This document shows, one piece after another, positions 47,748 through 56,397 of a stretch of 64,000 nt of DNA. The DNA comes from Blautia hominis (lineage in GTDB: Bacteria; Bacillota; Clostridia; Lachnospirales; Lachnospiraceae): assembly GCA_002270465.1 (NCBI GenBank), contig NQOF01000001.1, forward strand, positions 1,118,501-1,182,500, in the 5' to 3' direction. The notes beneath the pieces are model-generated. The model had not been told where the DNA came from and made no database searches. It saw only the letters and a list, made by a program, of their open reading frames with translations. Every line of letters starts with the position of its first letter. Positions within the stretch are counted from its first letter, which is position 1. Both the position numbers and the translations under genes were made by a program.

Positions 47748-48593
47748 TTATTTCGCTAATGTTTTACCATCTCTTCTTCTTACGATATACTTGTTAGACT
47801 GTTTGTTTTTCTTTCTTGTCTTCAAGCCAAGAGCCGGTTTGCCCCATGGTGTACACGGACCCGGACGGCCGATACCGGTCTTACCTTCACCACCACCGTG
47901 CGGATGGTCATTCGGGTTCATAACAGAACCACGAACTGTAGGTCTGATACCCATGTGACGTTTACGTCCTGCTTTACCAATATTGATAAGGCTGTGCTCG
48001 CCGTTACCTACTACGCCGATAGAAGCGCGGCAGTTAATCGGAACCATTCTCATTTCACCTGACGGCAGACGAAGGGTTGCGTATTTGCCTTCTTTTGCCA
48101 TTAACTGTGCACCGTTTCCAGCGGAACGAACTAACTGGCCGCCTTTGCCCGGGTACAGCTCAATGTTGTGGATCATAGTACCAACCGGGATCTCTGACAG
48201 AGGCAGGCAGTTGCCTACACGAACCTCGGCGTTTGCGCCGTTCTGAATCTTCATGCCAACCTTTAATCCTTCCGGAGCAAGGATGTATGCTTTTTCACCG
48301 TCTGCATATGCGATCAGCGCAATGTTTGCAGTTCTATTCGGATCGTACTCGATCGTTTTTACTGTTGCCGGAACATCATCTTTTCTTCTCTTGAAGTCGA
48401 TGATCCTGTATTTTCTTCTGCTTCCGCCGCCGCGGTGCCTAACTGTAATTTTACCTTGGTTATTACGTCCAGCGTTTTTATTTAAGGACACTACCAGAGA
48501 CTTCTCAGGTGTTGCAGTAGTGATCTCAGAGAAATCAGAACCTGTCATGTGTCTTCTGGAAGGTGTATATGGACTATAGGATTTAATTCCCAT
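47748..48593 (-). CDS. rplB: 50S ribosomal protein L2
   Basis: A 281-residue protein needed for peptidyl-transferase assembly. It shows [20 protein letters not shown] and the C-terminal [20 protein letters not shown] with the conserved His. ATG at 48593 is chosen; a 26-residue extension upstream runs through a leader hairpin and is rejected. Confidence 0.98.
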   Translation of the reverse strand: MGIKSYSPYTPSRRHMTGSDFSEITTATPEKSLVVSLNKNAGRNNQGKITVRHRGGGSRRKYRIIDFKRRKDDVPATVKTIEYDPNRTANIALIAYADGEKAYILAPEGLKVGMKIQNGANAEVRVGNCLPLSEIPVGTMIHNIELYPGKGGQLVRSAGNGAQLMAKEGKYATLRLPSGEMRMVPINCRASIGVVGNGEHSLINIGKAGRKRHMGIRPTVRGSVMNPNDHPHGGGEGKTGIGRPGPCTPWGKPALGLKTRKKNKQSNKYIVRRRDGKTLAK

Positions 48594-48724
48594 TTCTGTC
48601 TCTCCTTTCATTCTCCACGCCGCAAGCGTTGTGTTCACAACGCATCCTGGCGTTTTCATGCCGGCAGTCAAATATCGGATTAATTTTTCTTGACTGCGCT
48701 TAGTTACTATTGGTTAAGGGCTGA
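48594..48724 (-). promoter_or_regulatory. Structured rplW-rplB intergenic leader
   Basis: A two-tier hairpin precedes rplB: the inner stem GCGTTGTG/ACAACGC is enclosed by ACGCC/GGCGT (about 48618-48658). It could be an RNA-processing or ribosomal protein feedback site; no known class was matched by eye. Confidence 0.4.
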
Positions 48725-49024
48725 TTAAAGTCCCTCGAAGATTTCGATATCTTTGCTGTCCTCAGTTAAAGTAACAACAGCTTTTTTGGTCTTTGCTGTT
48801 TTGCCGAAGGTCATTCCGCGTCTTTTTGTCTTGCCATCTAAATTCATGGTGTTGACGGTTTTCACTTTTGCTCCCTCGAACATTTTCTCAACAGCTTCTT
48901 TGATCATGGTCTTATTTGCTTCCGGATGAACTAAGAAAGTATATTTCTTCTCGCCCATAGCAGCCATGCTCTTCTCGGTAATAACCGGTTTCAGGATTAC
49001 ATCATAATACTGTACGTTTGCCAT
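48725..49024 (-). CDS. rplW: 50S ribosomal protein L23
   Basis: A 99-residue exit-tunnel protein that docks trigger factor and [43 protein letters not shown] and the end [20 protein letters not shown]. The start overlaps the rplD stop by one base. Confidence 0.98.
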   Translation of the reverse strand: MANVQYYDVILKPVITEKSMAAMGEKKYTFLVHPEANKTMIKEAVEKMFEGAKVKTVNTMNLDGKTKRRGMTFGKTAKTKKAVVTLTEDSKDIEIFEGL

Positions 49025-49644
49025 TATGCGTATACCTCCTCAATTGAAGCTACAGCAGATTTTGTCAGGATCACCGTATTGTATTTCAGAACATCATATA
49101 CATTAATGGTGTTCGGTAATGCTGTGATCACATCCGGGATGTTTCTTGCGGATAATACTACATTCTGATCATTGTCAGCCAGCACTACCATTGCTTTGGA
49201 AACATTCAGATTCTTTAAAACTGCCTGCATTGCCTTGGTTTTTACTTCATCTAATTTCAGGTCATCAAGAACGATGAGCTTGTTCTCCTGTACTCTGCTT
49301 GTCAGAGCGGACTTAAGAGCAAGTCTTCTTTCTTTCTTGTTCATTTTGATCTCATAATCTCTTGGAACCGGAGCGAATACAACACCGCCGCCTGTCCACT
49401 GCGGAGATCTTGTTGAACCCTGTCTTGCATGACCGGTTCCTTTCTGTCTCCACGGTTTTCTTCCGCCGCCGCTTACTTCAGAACGGGTTTTTGCCTTCTG
49501 AGTTCCCTGACGTTTATTTGCAAGCTGACGAACAACAGCCAGGTGCACTAAATGGTCGTTGATCTCAACGCCAAACACTGCATCGTTTAATTCCATTGTT
49601 CCAACTTCTTTGCCTTCCATATTATAAACAGATACGTTTGCCAT
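49024..49644 (-). CDS. rplD: 50S ribosomal protein L4
   Basis: A 206-residue protein. The tunnel-lining loop is [20 protein letters not shown] followed by [14 protein letters not shown]. In many bacteria L4 also represses its own operon by binding the S10 leader; the structured leader upstream of rpsJ is a candidate target. Confidence 0.98.
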   Translation of the reverse strand: MANVSVYNMEGKEVGTMELNDAVFGVEINDHLVHLAVVRQLANKRQGTQKAKTRSEVSGGGRKPWRQKGTGHARQGSTRSPQWTGGGVVFAPVPRDYEIKMNKKERRLALKSALTSRVQENKLIVLDDLKLDEVKTKAMQAVLKNLNVSKAMVVLADNDQNVVLSARNIPDVITALPNTINVYDVLKYNTVILTKSAVASIEEVYA

Positions 49645-49673
49645 CTGTGTGGTCCTCCTTTCCCAGAAAAACT

Positions 49674-50309
49674 TTATTTCACGGTTTTAACAGATTCTTT
49701 AATTGTCACTAAGGATTTCTTCGGTCCCGGAACGCTGCCTTTTACTAAGAGCAGGTTGTTGTCAGTATCAACTTTAACAACTTCCAGGTTCTGAACTGTT
49801 ACTTTTACATGTCCCATCTGGCCTGGCATCTTTTTGCCTTTGAATACCTTGCTCGGATCAGATGCTGCACCGTTGGAACCTGCATGACGATGGAATTTGG
49901 AACCGTGAGCCATAGGTCCTCTGGACTGTCCGTGTCTCTTGATCGCGCCCTGGAATCCTTTACCTTTGCTGATCGCAGTAGCGTCAATCTTATCGCCTGC
50001 TTCAAAAACATCGCATTTGATCTCCTGGCCCAGTGCCATTTCTTCTGCACTGTCTAATTTGAATTCTCTTACAAATCTCTTGCAGGAAACACCAGCTTTG
50101 TCAAAGTGTCCTTTCAGTGGTTTGTTGACAAGGCTTTCTCTCTTGTCTGCGAAACCAACCTGTACTGCACTGTAGCCGTCGTTATCCTGTGTCTTAACCT
50201 GTGTTACTACACAAGGACCAGCCTGCAGCACTGTTACGGGAGTTAAAACTCCGTCTTCATTGAAGATTTGAGTCATTCCGACTTTGGTAGCTAAAATCGC
50301 TTTCTTCAT
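49674..50309 (-). CDS. rplC: 50S ribosomal protein L3
   Basis: A 211-residue protein reaching the peptidyl-transferase centre. It shows [20 protein letters not shown] and the conserved loop [23 protein letters not shown] at 50309 is preferred; upstream in-frame residues lack similarity. Confidence 0.98.
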   Translation of the reverse strand: MKKAILATKVGMTQIFNEDGVLTPVTVLQAGPCVVTQVKTQDNDGYSAVQVGFADKRESLVNKPLKGHFDKAGVSCKRFVREFKLDSAEEMALGQEIKCDVFEAGDKIDATAISKGKGFQGAIKRHGQSRGPMAHGSKFHRHAGSNGAASDPSKVFKGKKMPGQMGHVKVTVQNLEVVKVDTDNNLLLVKGSVPGPKKSLVTIKESVKTVK

Positions 50310-50448
50310 TTTTTCTTTACCTCCTGTGAATCTACAGCGGATTACACTGCGTTGTGCAATCATCCTAGACAGACAGTCAATATAGACTATATATCAACCT
50401 TGTAAGGATAATCTCATCTCTTACCGGGAAGCCCCCGTTAAGTAAGAC

Positions 50449-50766
50449 TTATTTCTGTTTCATTTTGATATCAATGTAAACACCGGCCGGCATCTCTAAA
50501 CGAGACAGGGCATCAACTGTTTTCTGAGTTGGTGTGATGATATCAATGAGTCTCTTATGAGTTCTCTGCTCGAACTGCTCTCTGGAGTCTTTGTATTTGT
50601 GTACCGCACGCAGGATAGTTACTACTTCCTTCTTAGTGGGAAGCGGCACCGGTCCGCTAACAGTTGCTCCATTCTTCTTTACAGTCTCGATGATCTTGCT
50701 TGCGGAAGCATCTACCAACTGATGATCGTAAGCTTTTAATGTGATTCTCATTACCTGACTTGCCAT
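50449..50766 (-). CDS. rpsJ: 30S ribosomal protein S10
   Basis: A 105-residue protein, first gene of the superoperon, also NusE in antitermination. It shows [40 protein letters not shown] and [23 protein letters not shown] at 50766 follows AAGGAGGAGA; a 25-residue upstream extension is rejected. Confidence 0.98.
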   Translation of the reverse strand: MASQVMRITLKAYDHQLVDASASKIIETVKKNGATVSGPVPLPTKKEVVTILRAVHKYKDSREQFEQRTHKRLIDIITPTQKTVDALSRLEMPAGVYIDIKMKQK

Positions 50767-50992
50767 AAAAAAAGTCTCCTCCTTTTCGCACTTATAAGTA
50801 GTACGACAAGCGGCGACTGTACACATTCCCGTGTGTGTCATCTAACGTTTCACACACTCCCACATTCCCGTGGTAAGTCTTCAAGATTTTGTACAGTGAC
50901 TTGTCGTCAGTTTCCTAACTTGACATTCGCTCCACGGAAAACCTGCCATTTCGGCAGCAACCTCACGCTTCACAGCTATCAATGTCACAGCA
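50767..50992 (-). promoter_or_regulatory. Structured leader of the S10 operon
   Basis: An untranslated leader of about 225 bases. ACGACAAG and ACTGTACA (50890-50907) pair with TGTACAGT and CTTGTCGT (50803-50823), enclosing further hairpins such as GTGTGTG ... CACACAC. The position and closing stems suit an L4-type autoregulatory S10 leader, but the class was not confirmed. Confidence 0.55.
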
Positions 50993-50998
50993 CTAGTT

Positions 50999-51027
50999 AG
51001 TATACAGGATGTTTTTCCAGAATGCAA
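50999..51027 (-). promoter_or_regulatory. Main promoter of the ribosomal superoperon
   Basis: Minus-strand TTGCAT (51022-51027), 17-base spacer and TATACT (50999-51004). Long A tracts directly upstream of the -35 (about 51028-51068) look like an UP element for the RNA polymerase alpha subunit. Confidence 0.8.
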
Positions 51028-51105
51028 GGTATTTTTTTCTTTTTTTGAAAAAAGTTTGCATTTTTTCCCGTACACGTTTTTTTTCTCCTATAAATACCGG
51101 AATCA

Positions 51106-51140
51106 GCGGCACATTTCCGCTTTTTGGGAGAATGTGCCGC
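51106..51140 (-). terminator. Hairpin after the dehydrogenase/malic enzyme transcript
   Basis: A perfect 10-bp stem GCGGCACATT/AATGTGCCGC lies about 30 bases past the malic enzyme pseudogene. The T run is weak, so terminator function is probable but not certain. Confidence 0.5.
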
Positions 51141-51170
51141 CATATTGCTGTCTGTCTTTACCGATATCTC

Positions 51171-51517
51171 TTACTTTTCCGCCGCTCCTGACGTTCTGGC
51201 CGCCTCTGTCACGGCTGCGGCAACTGCTTTTGCCACCCTGCTGTCAAAAGGGTTGGGGATAATATAATCAGGATTCAGATCCTTCCTGGCAAGGTCAGGC
51301 ATGATTTCCGGCACCGGATTCGCCATGGGAAAGAGGATGGGGTAATTTCTTAATAGGAAAGTTCTCTGTCCTCTGCGATCTTCAGGCAGGGCTCTTCCAC
51401 CCCGGGAGTCTAGGCAATTGATAAATCCTCCGGTGTCTCCAGCTTTGCCCTGCTCATCACTTCGATCTTTCCGTGCCATTCCTCATGCTGCCGCAGTGCC
51501 TGTTCTTTCTTATCCAT
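51171..51517 (-). pseudogene. Malic enzyme pseudogene with large internal deletion
   Basis: It begins like an NAD(P)-dependent malic enzyme (MDKKEQALRQHEEWHGKIEV, then KLETPEDLSIA), but the next codon is TAG where Tyr is expected in A-Y-T-P-G-V. After about 58 codons the sequence jumps to the C-terminal part (FPMANPVPEIMPDLA, DYIIPNPFDSRVAKAVAAAV). Roughly 300 codons, including the catalytic and NAD-binding centre, are missing, and another in-frame stop precedes the junction. GAGGCGGGGAA before the ATG shows that the original start survives. It directly follows the dehydrogenase gene. Confidence 0.85.
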
Positions 51518-51532
51518 TTCCCCGCCTCGCTT

Positions 51533-52477
51533 CTATCCGATCACCTGCTCCGTAAATTCTCTCAGAATGCCTACGGATTTATCCATGTCTGTCTTCTCTT
51601 TCTCGTTCATGGGAATACGCAGCGTCTGTTCGATCCCTTCCCATCCAATCCTGCACGGAAGAGAAACAGCCACTCCAGACCACGCGTCAAAGCTCTCATC
51701 CAGTACATGGGCAACCGGAAGTATGGCATCATCATTCTTCATAATAGTCTCCACAATGTTGGAAACCGCCATGGCGATCCCATAGAAAGTGGCACCCTTC
51801 AGCTTGATCACCTCCGCACCGCCGTCCTTTGTCCTGCGGGCGATCTCCTCCTCATCCAGAGTGATGCCCACCTGCTGTGCGTAATCATAAAGCGGAAATC
51901 CGCCAATATTGGCAGAACTGAAGATCGGCACCTGGCTGTCACCATGTTCTCCCAAAATATAGGCATTGATATCCTCAACATTAACATGCAGCTTCTCACT
52001 TAAAATATGGCGGAACCGTGCCGTATCCAGGGACGTACCGCTGCCGATCACCCGCCCGGAGGGAAGCCCCGACTCTTTATACACTGCCGCGGTTGTCACA
52101 TCCGCAGGATTAGACACTACCAGGATCAGCGGATTCTTGGCATATTTCATAATATTCTGCGTAATACTCTTTACAATTGAAACATTTGTCTTTGCAAGGT
52201 CCAGCCGTGTCTGCCCCGGCTTCCTGGCAATTCCCGCTGTAATAATAATGATCTTCGCATCAGCGCACTCCTCATATCCGCCCTTTCTGACCCAAACCTG
52301 CTTAAAAAAGCTGGTTCCATGGGCAATATCAAGAGCCGCCCCCTGTGCCCGTTCCTCATTCAAGTCCACCAGCACAATATCATTTGCCTGCACACGCACC
52401 ATCAAAGTATACGCAATAGCCTCACCTACATTACCTGCACCTATCACTACAATTTTGTCTCTATGGGATTCTTTCAT
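51533..52477 (-). CDS. L-lactate/malate dehydrogenase family, probable malate dehydrogenase
   Basis: A 314-residue NAD-dependent 2-hydroxyacid dehydrogenase. Rossmann motif VVIGAGNVGEAIAYTL is near the N-terminus, and VSNPADV and the catalytic His in YILGEHGDSQVP are present. The mobile loop reads ITAGIARKPGQTRLDL: at the substrate-discriminating position (102 in LDH numbering) there is Arg, as in malate dehydrogenases, where lactate dehydrogenases have Gln. This points to oxaloacetate/malate. A malic enzyme pseudogene right downstream supports an ancestral malate role. The ATG has AGGAGAATAAG upstream. Confidence 0.85.
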   Translation of the reverse strand: MKESHRDKIVVIGAGNVGEAIAYTLMVRVQANDIVLVDLNEERAQGAALDIAHGTSFFKQVWVRKGGYEECADAKIIIITAGIARKPGQTRLDLAKTNVSIVKSITQNIMKYAKNPLILVVSNPADVTTAAVYKESGLPSGRVIGSGTSLDTARFRHILSEKLHVNVEDINAYILGEHGDSQVPIFSSANIGGFPLYDYAQQVGITLDEEEIARRTKDGGAEVIKLKGATFYGIAMAVSNIVETIMKNDDAILPVAHVLDESFDAWSGVAVSLPCRIGWEGIEQTLRIPMNEKEKTDMDKSVGILREFTEQVIG

Positions 52478-52536
52478 CTTATTCTCCTGTCTGAAATGTT
52501 ATATTCCGTATATGTTTTTTATGTTCTCTTAAAATT

Positions 52537-52914
52537 TCAGACAGACAACGGAGGCCCCCGCCTCTTCCAAAGGGCATATCTCCTCTCACAGCCATCCGCA
52601 GCTTCCCTGCAGACACTTTCCCTCTTAAAGTACAGCCCAAAAGCCACACAAACTGCAGACACAGGAAGCCCCCAGGACAACAACGATACCTTTCTTTTTT
52701 CCTGCCTGTGAAGGCTATCCCGGGAAGGTTCTTTCGTAATACAGTCATTTTTATAATGAAAAACCTGATGTTCAACAGAAACCCCAGTCTTCTCCTCCAG
52801 TGGATCCCACCGCACTTCCTGCTCTGCATATGTCCCCAGAATCCCAGAAAGGACCACAGCCAGAATCAGAAGCAGTTTCAGAACGGCACCTGTCTTCTTT
52901 TTTATTCTCTTCAC
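52537..52914 (-). CDS. Small membrane protein of unknown function
   Basis: A 125-residue protein. A Lys-rich start and hydrophobic helix (about 12-28, ending GTYAEQE) look like a signal peptide or anchor. A second hydrophobic segment SWGLPVSAVCVAFGLYF follows near residue 85, then a basic Cys-containing tail. The start is GTG at 52914 with a weak ribosome binding site, so the exact start is unsure. It lies 59 bases upstream of the dehydrogenase gene with its own promoter at 52957-52985. No family is recognised. Confidence 0.55.
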   Translation of the reverse strand: MKRIKKKTGAVLKLLLILAVVLSGILGTYAEQEVRWDPLEEKTGVSVEHQVFHYKNDCITKEPSRDSLHRQEKRKVSLLSWGLPVSAVCVAFGLYFKRESVCREAADGCERRYALWKRRGPPLSV

Positions 52915-52956
52915 CTATGTGTTTTCTCCGCTACCATATTTTCAAAATACAGTTCC

Positions 52957-52985
52957 ATCATAATACAGACCCTTGATTTTTTCAA
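52957..52985 (-). promoter_or_regulatory. Promoter upstream of the small membrane protein and dehydrogenase
   Basis: Minus-strand TTGAAA (52980-52985), 17-base spacer and TATGAT (52957-52962). Confidence 0.6.
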
Positions 52986-53224
52986 CACTTTATTCGGACA
53001 GAGCGTACAAAAGATTTGTTGAAAGCGGACGGAAGAGAACGGGAACGGACCAGAGGAGGTGAAGACCCGCTCCGGCCCCCTTCCTATCCTACACTGTCCC
53101 ACAATATTTAGTTGAAACTAACACCTTCCGTTCCAGATGCAACGATAAAGCATAAATAGCGAACATCTCTTTTTCTCCAAATAAAGTGGCGAGATCCTAT
53201 CCTTACCTACCGGAGCGAAAACCA

Positions 53225-53406
53225 GGGATGGAGGGGGAGGCTGCAGTTCTCTTTTGGCAGACATTGCGATAGTGAGCCTGAAAATCCAGCCCTTACGGAG
53301 ACTTAGGCGCGAAGTCTTTACTGAGCGTCTTAGTCGCAGTTAGGGCTTAGTTGAAGGGGAACGAAGCTGGCTGCCAAAAGAGAACTGCAGCCTCCCCCTC
53401 CATCCC
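53225..53406. repeat. Giant hairpin P4: perfect 36-bp arms around a different core
   Basis: Arms 53225-53260 and 53371-53406 are perfectly complementary over 36 bases. The 110-base core does not match the P2/P3 core but folds likewise (AGCCCT/AGGGCT, then GACTTAGGCGC with GCGTCTTAGTC). Flanks match P3 closely: ACCA before the left GGGA, and CCCGTCCGC then an A run after the right arm. It follows an intrinsic terminator by about ten bases. Confidence 0.9.
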
Positions 53407-53416
53407 GTCCGCATCG

Positions 53417-53450
53417 AAAAAAAAGGACAACGCCCAAACGCGTCATCCTT
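53417..53450 (-). terminator. Intrinsic terminator of the acidic membrane protein gene
   Basis: The stem AAGGATGACGC/GCGTTGTCCTT is followed by eight T on the minus strand, directly after the stop of the gene ending at 53459 and directly before hairpin P4. Confidence 0.8.
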
Positions 53451-53458
53451 TCTCATCG

Positions 53459-54625
53459 CTATATCAACTTAGAATAATCCAGAAGTGTCACCTCATTATC
53501 CTTATCCTCGATCACTTCCGGCGTCTCCCCCGCTGCCTCTGCCTTAGAAAGCAGTTCAGTCACAGACGGGGCAGGAAGTACGGCTTCCTTATCCACTACA
53601 GGCACCTCCTCAGGTTCAGGTTCGATCTCCTCTTCCTGCTGTACCTCTTCTTCCGCAGCCGTTTCTTCCTGCGGCTGCATAGCTTCCTCATCTGCTGTCT
53701 CCAAAGCAGCGCTGTCATCAGATACCGCTTCCATTTCAGAAGCCTCCGAAACTCCCGCTTCTTCCGCCTCATCCATGTTCAGAAGGATTTCCGCAGTCTC
53801 CTGGGGCACTACAGTTTCCTGTACCTCCTCAGGTGCTTCGATCTCTCCGCTCTGTACCTTTGCAATACTCTCTGCAATAGATGCCATGGCATCTTTCATA
53901 GCGCTGTCATATTCATCAGGCTGCTTTTCCGGTATGGGAGCAGCTTTCAAAATGGGAGCTTCCTCCTCCTCTTCTGTCTCTTCCTCATCCAGAAGACCCT
54001 TCTTTTCAAGTTTTCTGCGGCGCTTCTCCTCTTTTTTGAGGCGCTTACGCTCTTTGCGGCTCAGCTTTTCTTCTTCGTCATCATCCTCGTCTTCCTCGCT
54101 GTCATCCTCATCCGAAGTGTCTTCATCCTCTTCGTCGTCATCATCATCTGCTTCATCCTTACGCCATAACTCGGCCAGGATAAAGAGAATGATCAGAAAG
54201 ATCACACCAAGACCTACTACGATCAGCCCTTCTTTGCTCTGCAGGGCAATGGCCGCATATGCAATGTAGGGAACTACCACAACGACTTTCACCGCATTAT
54301 TGATCAGCTGGACAGTCTCCTCTTTGGCATTCTTGTCGTACACGCTTTTTACTTTGTACGAACCGGCGGAGGAATCCATATCCGTAACTTTATAGACATA
54401 TGCCTTATTGTTGCTGGTATAAATAATCTTATCGCCCTTTTTCAGACTCGCGGCTTCTATCTCTCTTCCGTAGGCAACAGAACCCACCGGAAGATTGGTC
54501 TCCTTACTGCTGTTGTCATTCATTACTGTGTTGACCCCTGCAAAGGGAGGAACGAGCAGGGCGGCTGCCACAAGTATTGCGCAGATCACAACCAGATTCA
54601 CAATAAATTTCAAAAACTTAGACAT
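53459..54625 (-). CDS. Signal-peptidase-like membrane protein with long acidic cytoplasmic tail
   Basis: About 389 residues. The N-terminal helix (about 5-27) leads to an extracellular part resembling the S26 signal peptidase beta barrel (NLPVGSVAYGREIEAASLKK, then GDKIIYTSNNKAYVYKV), but no catalytic Ser/Lys pair is recognisable. A second helix (about 138-160) is followed by an Asp/Glu-run region, a basic RKERKRLKKEEKRRRKLEKK patch and a 170-residue acidic, Gln/Pro-containing tail ending LLDYSKLI. The function is unknown; scaffolding is one guess. ATG at 54625 has GAGGAA seven bases upstream; a longer frame start lacks one. Confidence 0.75.
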   Translation of the reverse strand: MSKFLKFIVNLVVICAILVAAALLVPPFAGVNTVMNDNSSKETNLPVGSVAYGREIEAASLKKGDKIIYTSNNKAYVYKVTDMDSSAGSYKVKSVYDKNAKEETVQLINNAVKVVVVVPYIAYAAIALQSKEGLIVVGLGVIFLIILFILAELWRKDEADDDDDEEDEDTSDEDDSEEDEDDDEEEKLSRKERKRLKKEEKRRRKLEKKGLLDEEETEEEEEAPILKAAPIPEKQPDEYDSAMKDAMASIAESIAKVQSGEIEAPEEVQETVVPQETAEILLNMDEAEEAGVSEASEMEAVSDDSAALETADEEAMQPQEETAAEEEVQQEEEIEPEPEEVPVVDKEAVLPAPSVTELLSKAEAAGETPEVIEDKDNEVTLLDYSKLI

Positions 54626-54777
54626 GTGTGTATTCCTCATTTCGTAATCTCGTGCTAGAGTGTGATATACAGCTTGCCGAAAGCAATTTTCAAACACACT
54701 CTGATTTTTTGCTGAAGTCCATGCATATTTTATATTAACATTTTCCGGCTGAGATGTACATAGGAAATCGCAAAAAT

Positions 54778-54840
54778 TTTAACCCGGTCAAGCAGGTCAC
54801 TGTTCACTCCATGACCGGTAACCCGGACAGGAGCAAGTCT
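54778..54840 (-). repeat. Diverged inverted relative of the 151-bp repeat
   Basis: On the minus strand GTTACCGGTCATGGAGTGAA followed by CAGTGACCTG resembles the end of the 151-bp units at 56398-56850 (TTACTGGTCACGGAGTG...CAGTAAC). Related repeats would thus flank the aminopeptidase gene on both sides. The match is short and imperfect. Confidence 0.4.
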
Positions 54841-54886
54841 CAGGGTCCCCTGCGCCCAAGCACAGAATCCCGGATCCGCCCGCATT

Positions 54887-56257
54887 TCAGCAGTTTCTGA
54901 GGAATGCCAAATATCCCTGATAGGCCTCATAGATATCCACTTTGCTGGCTATTTCCCAGGGGGAATGCATATTCAGCACAGGCACGCCGCAGTCAATGAC
55001 TTCCATATTATAGTTGGCCAGAATGTAGGCAATCGTTCCGCCGCCCCCTGCATCTACCTTACCCAGCTCTGCTGTCTGGAACGATACGTTGTTCTCATCC
55101 ATAATATGGCGGAGCTGTGCTATATACTCGGGATTGGCATCGTTGGAACCGCTTTTTCCCCTGGAACCGGTATATTTGTTGAAGGTGATCCCATGTCCAA
55201 GATAGGCTGAATTCTTCTTCTCCATTACCTCCGGGTAATTCGGGTCAAAGGCTGCGCTCACATCTGAGGACAGCATCCTGGAATTCTTCAGCGCCCTGCG
55301 GACCAGCAGTTCGCTGTACTGCCCGCAGGCGTTCATGACCTCTGCCACTGTGTTCTCAAAGAAACGTGACTGCATCCCGGTTGCACCTACACTGCCAATC
55401 TCCTCTTTATCCACCAGCAGGCATACAGAGGTATACTTCACCTTCTCTGCAGCCGCGATCGCCTCAAAGGAGGGATAGGCGCACACCCTGTCATCATGCC
55501 CGTATGCCATAAGCATACTGCGGTCCAGGCCAAAGTCTCTTGCTGCCCCCGCAGGGACCACTTCCAGTTCGGCAGAGATAAAATCCTCCTCCTCCACCTG
55601 ATACTTCTCCTTTAATATAGAAAGGATCTGTGCCTTTACCGCCTCAGTCTCCACTCCTTTAAGCGGAATACTGCCCACAAGTACATTCAGGCTCTCCCCT
55701 TCAATGACTTCCCTGGCATTCTTCTCCATCTGTTTTCCGGAAAGATGCACCAGCAGGTCTGAGATTCCCACAACCGGGTCCTCTGCATCTTCACCGATGA
55801 CTATGGGAAGCACAGTACCGTCCTTTTTTACCACCACACCGTGCAGTGCCATGGGCAGTGTCACCCACTGGTATTTCTTCACGCCGCCATAGTAATGTGT
55901 GTCAAGGAGGGCCTGCTCTGCCTCCTCATAGAGGGGATTCTGTTTCAGGTCAAGCCTGGGGGAATCCACATGGGCTCCCAGGATGCGCATCCCTTTCTCC
56001 ATGGGTTCTTCCCCGATCACAAAAAGGGCCAGGGCTTTTCCCATATTGTCAGCATATACCTTATCGCCGGCCTTCAGTTCTGTCCCGGCCTCCACAATAT
56101 CGTCAAGATTTTTAAATCCTGCATTCCTGGCTTTCCGGACCATCCAGGCAACACATTCACGCTCTGTCTTGCAGTCAGATATAAATTTCCTGTAATCCTC
56201 ACAGAAAGCGAAGATCTCACTTTTGTCCTCATATTTCTTCCAAGCATTTTCTGTCAA
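54887..56257 (-). CDS. M18 family aminopeptidase
   Basis: About 456 residues, an aspartyl-aminopeptidase-type cocatalytic zinc enzyme that trims N-terminal residues from peptides. Metal and catalytic residues are visible: GAHVDSPRLDLK (His, Asp), LVDKEEIGSVGATG (Glu-Glu), AYGHDDRVCAYPS (Asp) and VLNMHSPWEIASKVDIY (His) at the end. TTG at 56257 is preferred as start because AAAGGTGG lies eight bases upstream; a GTG four codons earlier overlaps that site. The promoter is at 56339-56367. Confidence 0.92.
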   Translation of the reverse strand: MTENAWKKYEDKSEIFAFCEDYRKFISDCKTERECVAWMVRKARNAGFKNLDDIVEAGTELKAGDKVYADNMGKALALFVIGEEPMEKGMRILGAHVDSPRLDLKQNPLYEEAEQALLDTHYYGGVKKYQWVTLPMALHGVVVKKDGTVLPIVIGEDAEDPVVGISDLLVHLSGKQMEKNAREVIEGESLNVLVGSIPLKGVETEAVKAQILSILKEKYQVEEEDFISAELEVVPAGAARDFGLDRSMLMAYGHDDRVCAYPSFEAIAAAEKVKYTSVCLLVDKEEIGSVGATGMQSRFFENTVAEVMNACGQYSELLVRRALKNSRMLSSDVSAAFDPNYPEVMEKKNSAYLGHGITFNKYTGSRGKSGSNDANPEYIAQLRHIMDENNVSFQTAELGKVDAGGGGTIAYILANYNMEVIDCGVPVLNMHSPWEIASKVDIYEAYQGYLAFLRNC

Positions 56258-56338
56258 TTGATTAACCACCTTTCCATACAGGCAACACAGCTGTTTCGTA
56301 CCTTCACGGATACCGTGTCTCTGCCTTTCTCTTATTAA

Positions 56339-56367
56339 AGATTACTACACAAAGACCGGAAATGCAA
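56339..56367 (-). promoter_or_regulatory. Promoter of the M18 aminopeptidase
   Basis: Minus-strand TTGCAT (56362-56367), 17-base spacer, TAATCT (56339-56344). Confidence 0.6.
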
Positions 56368-56397
56368 GATTGTTTCGCTTCACAGGCAGTATAGGAA

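Noticed and set aside
53351-54269. Long plus-strand frames (272 and 164 codons) opposite the acidic protein gene
   Set aside because: They are mirror frames of Asp/Glu-rich codons on the minus strand, giving Ser/Phe/Leu-rich translations without a start signal.
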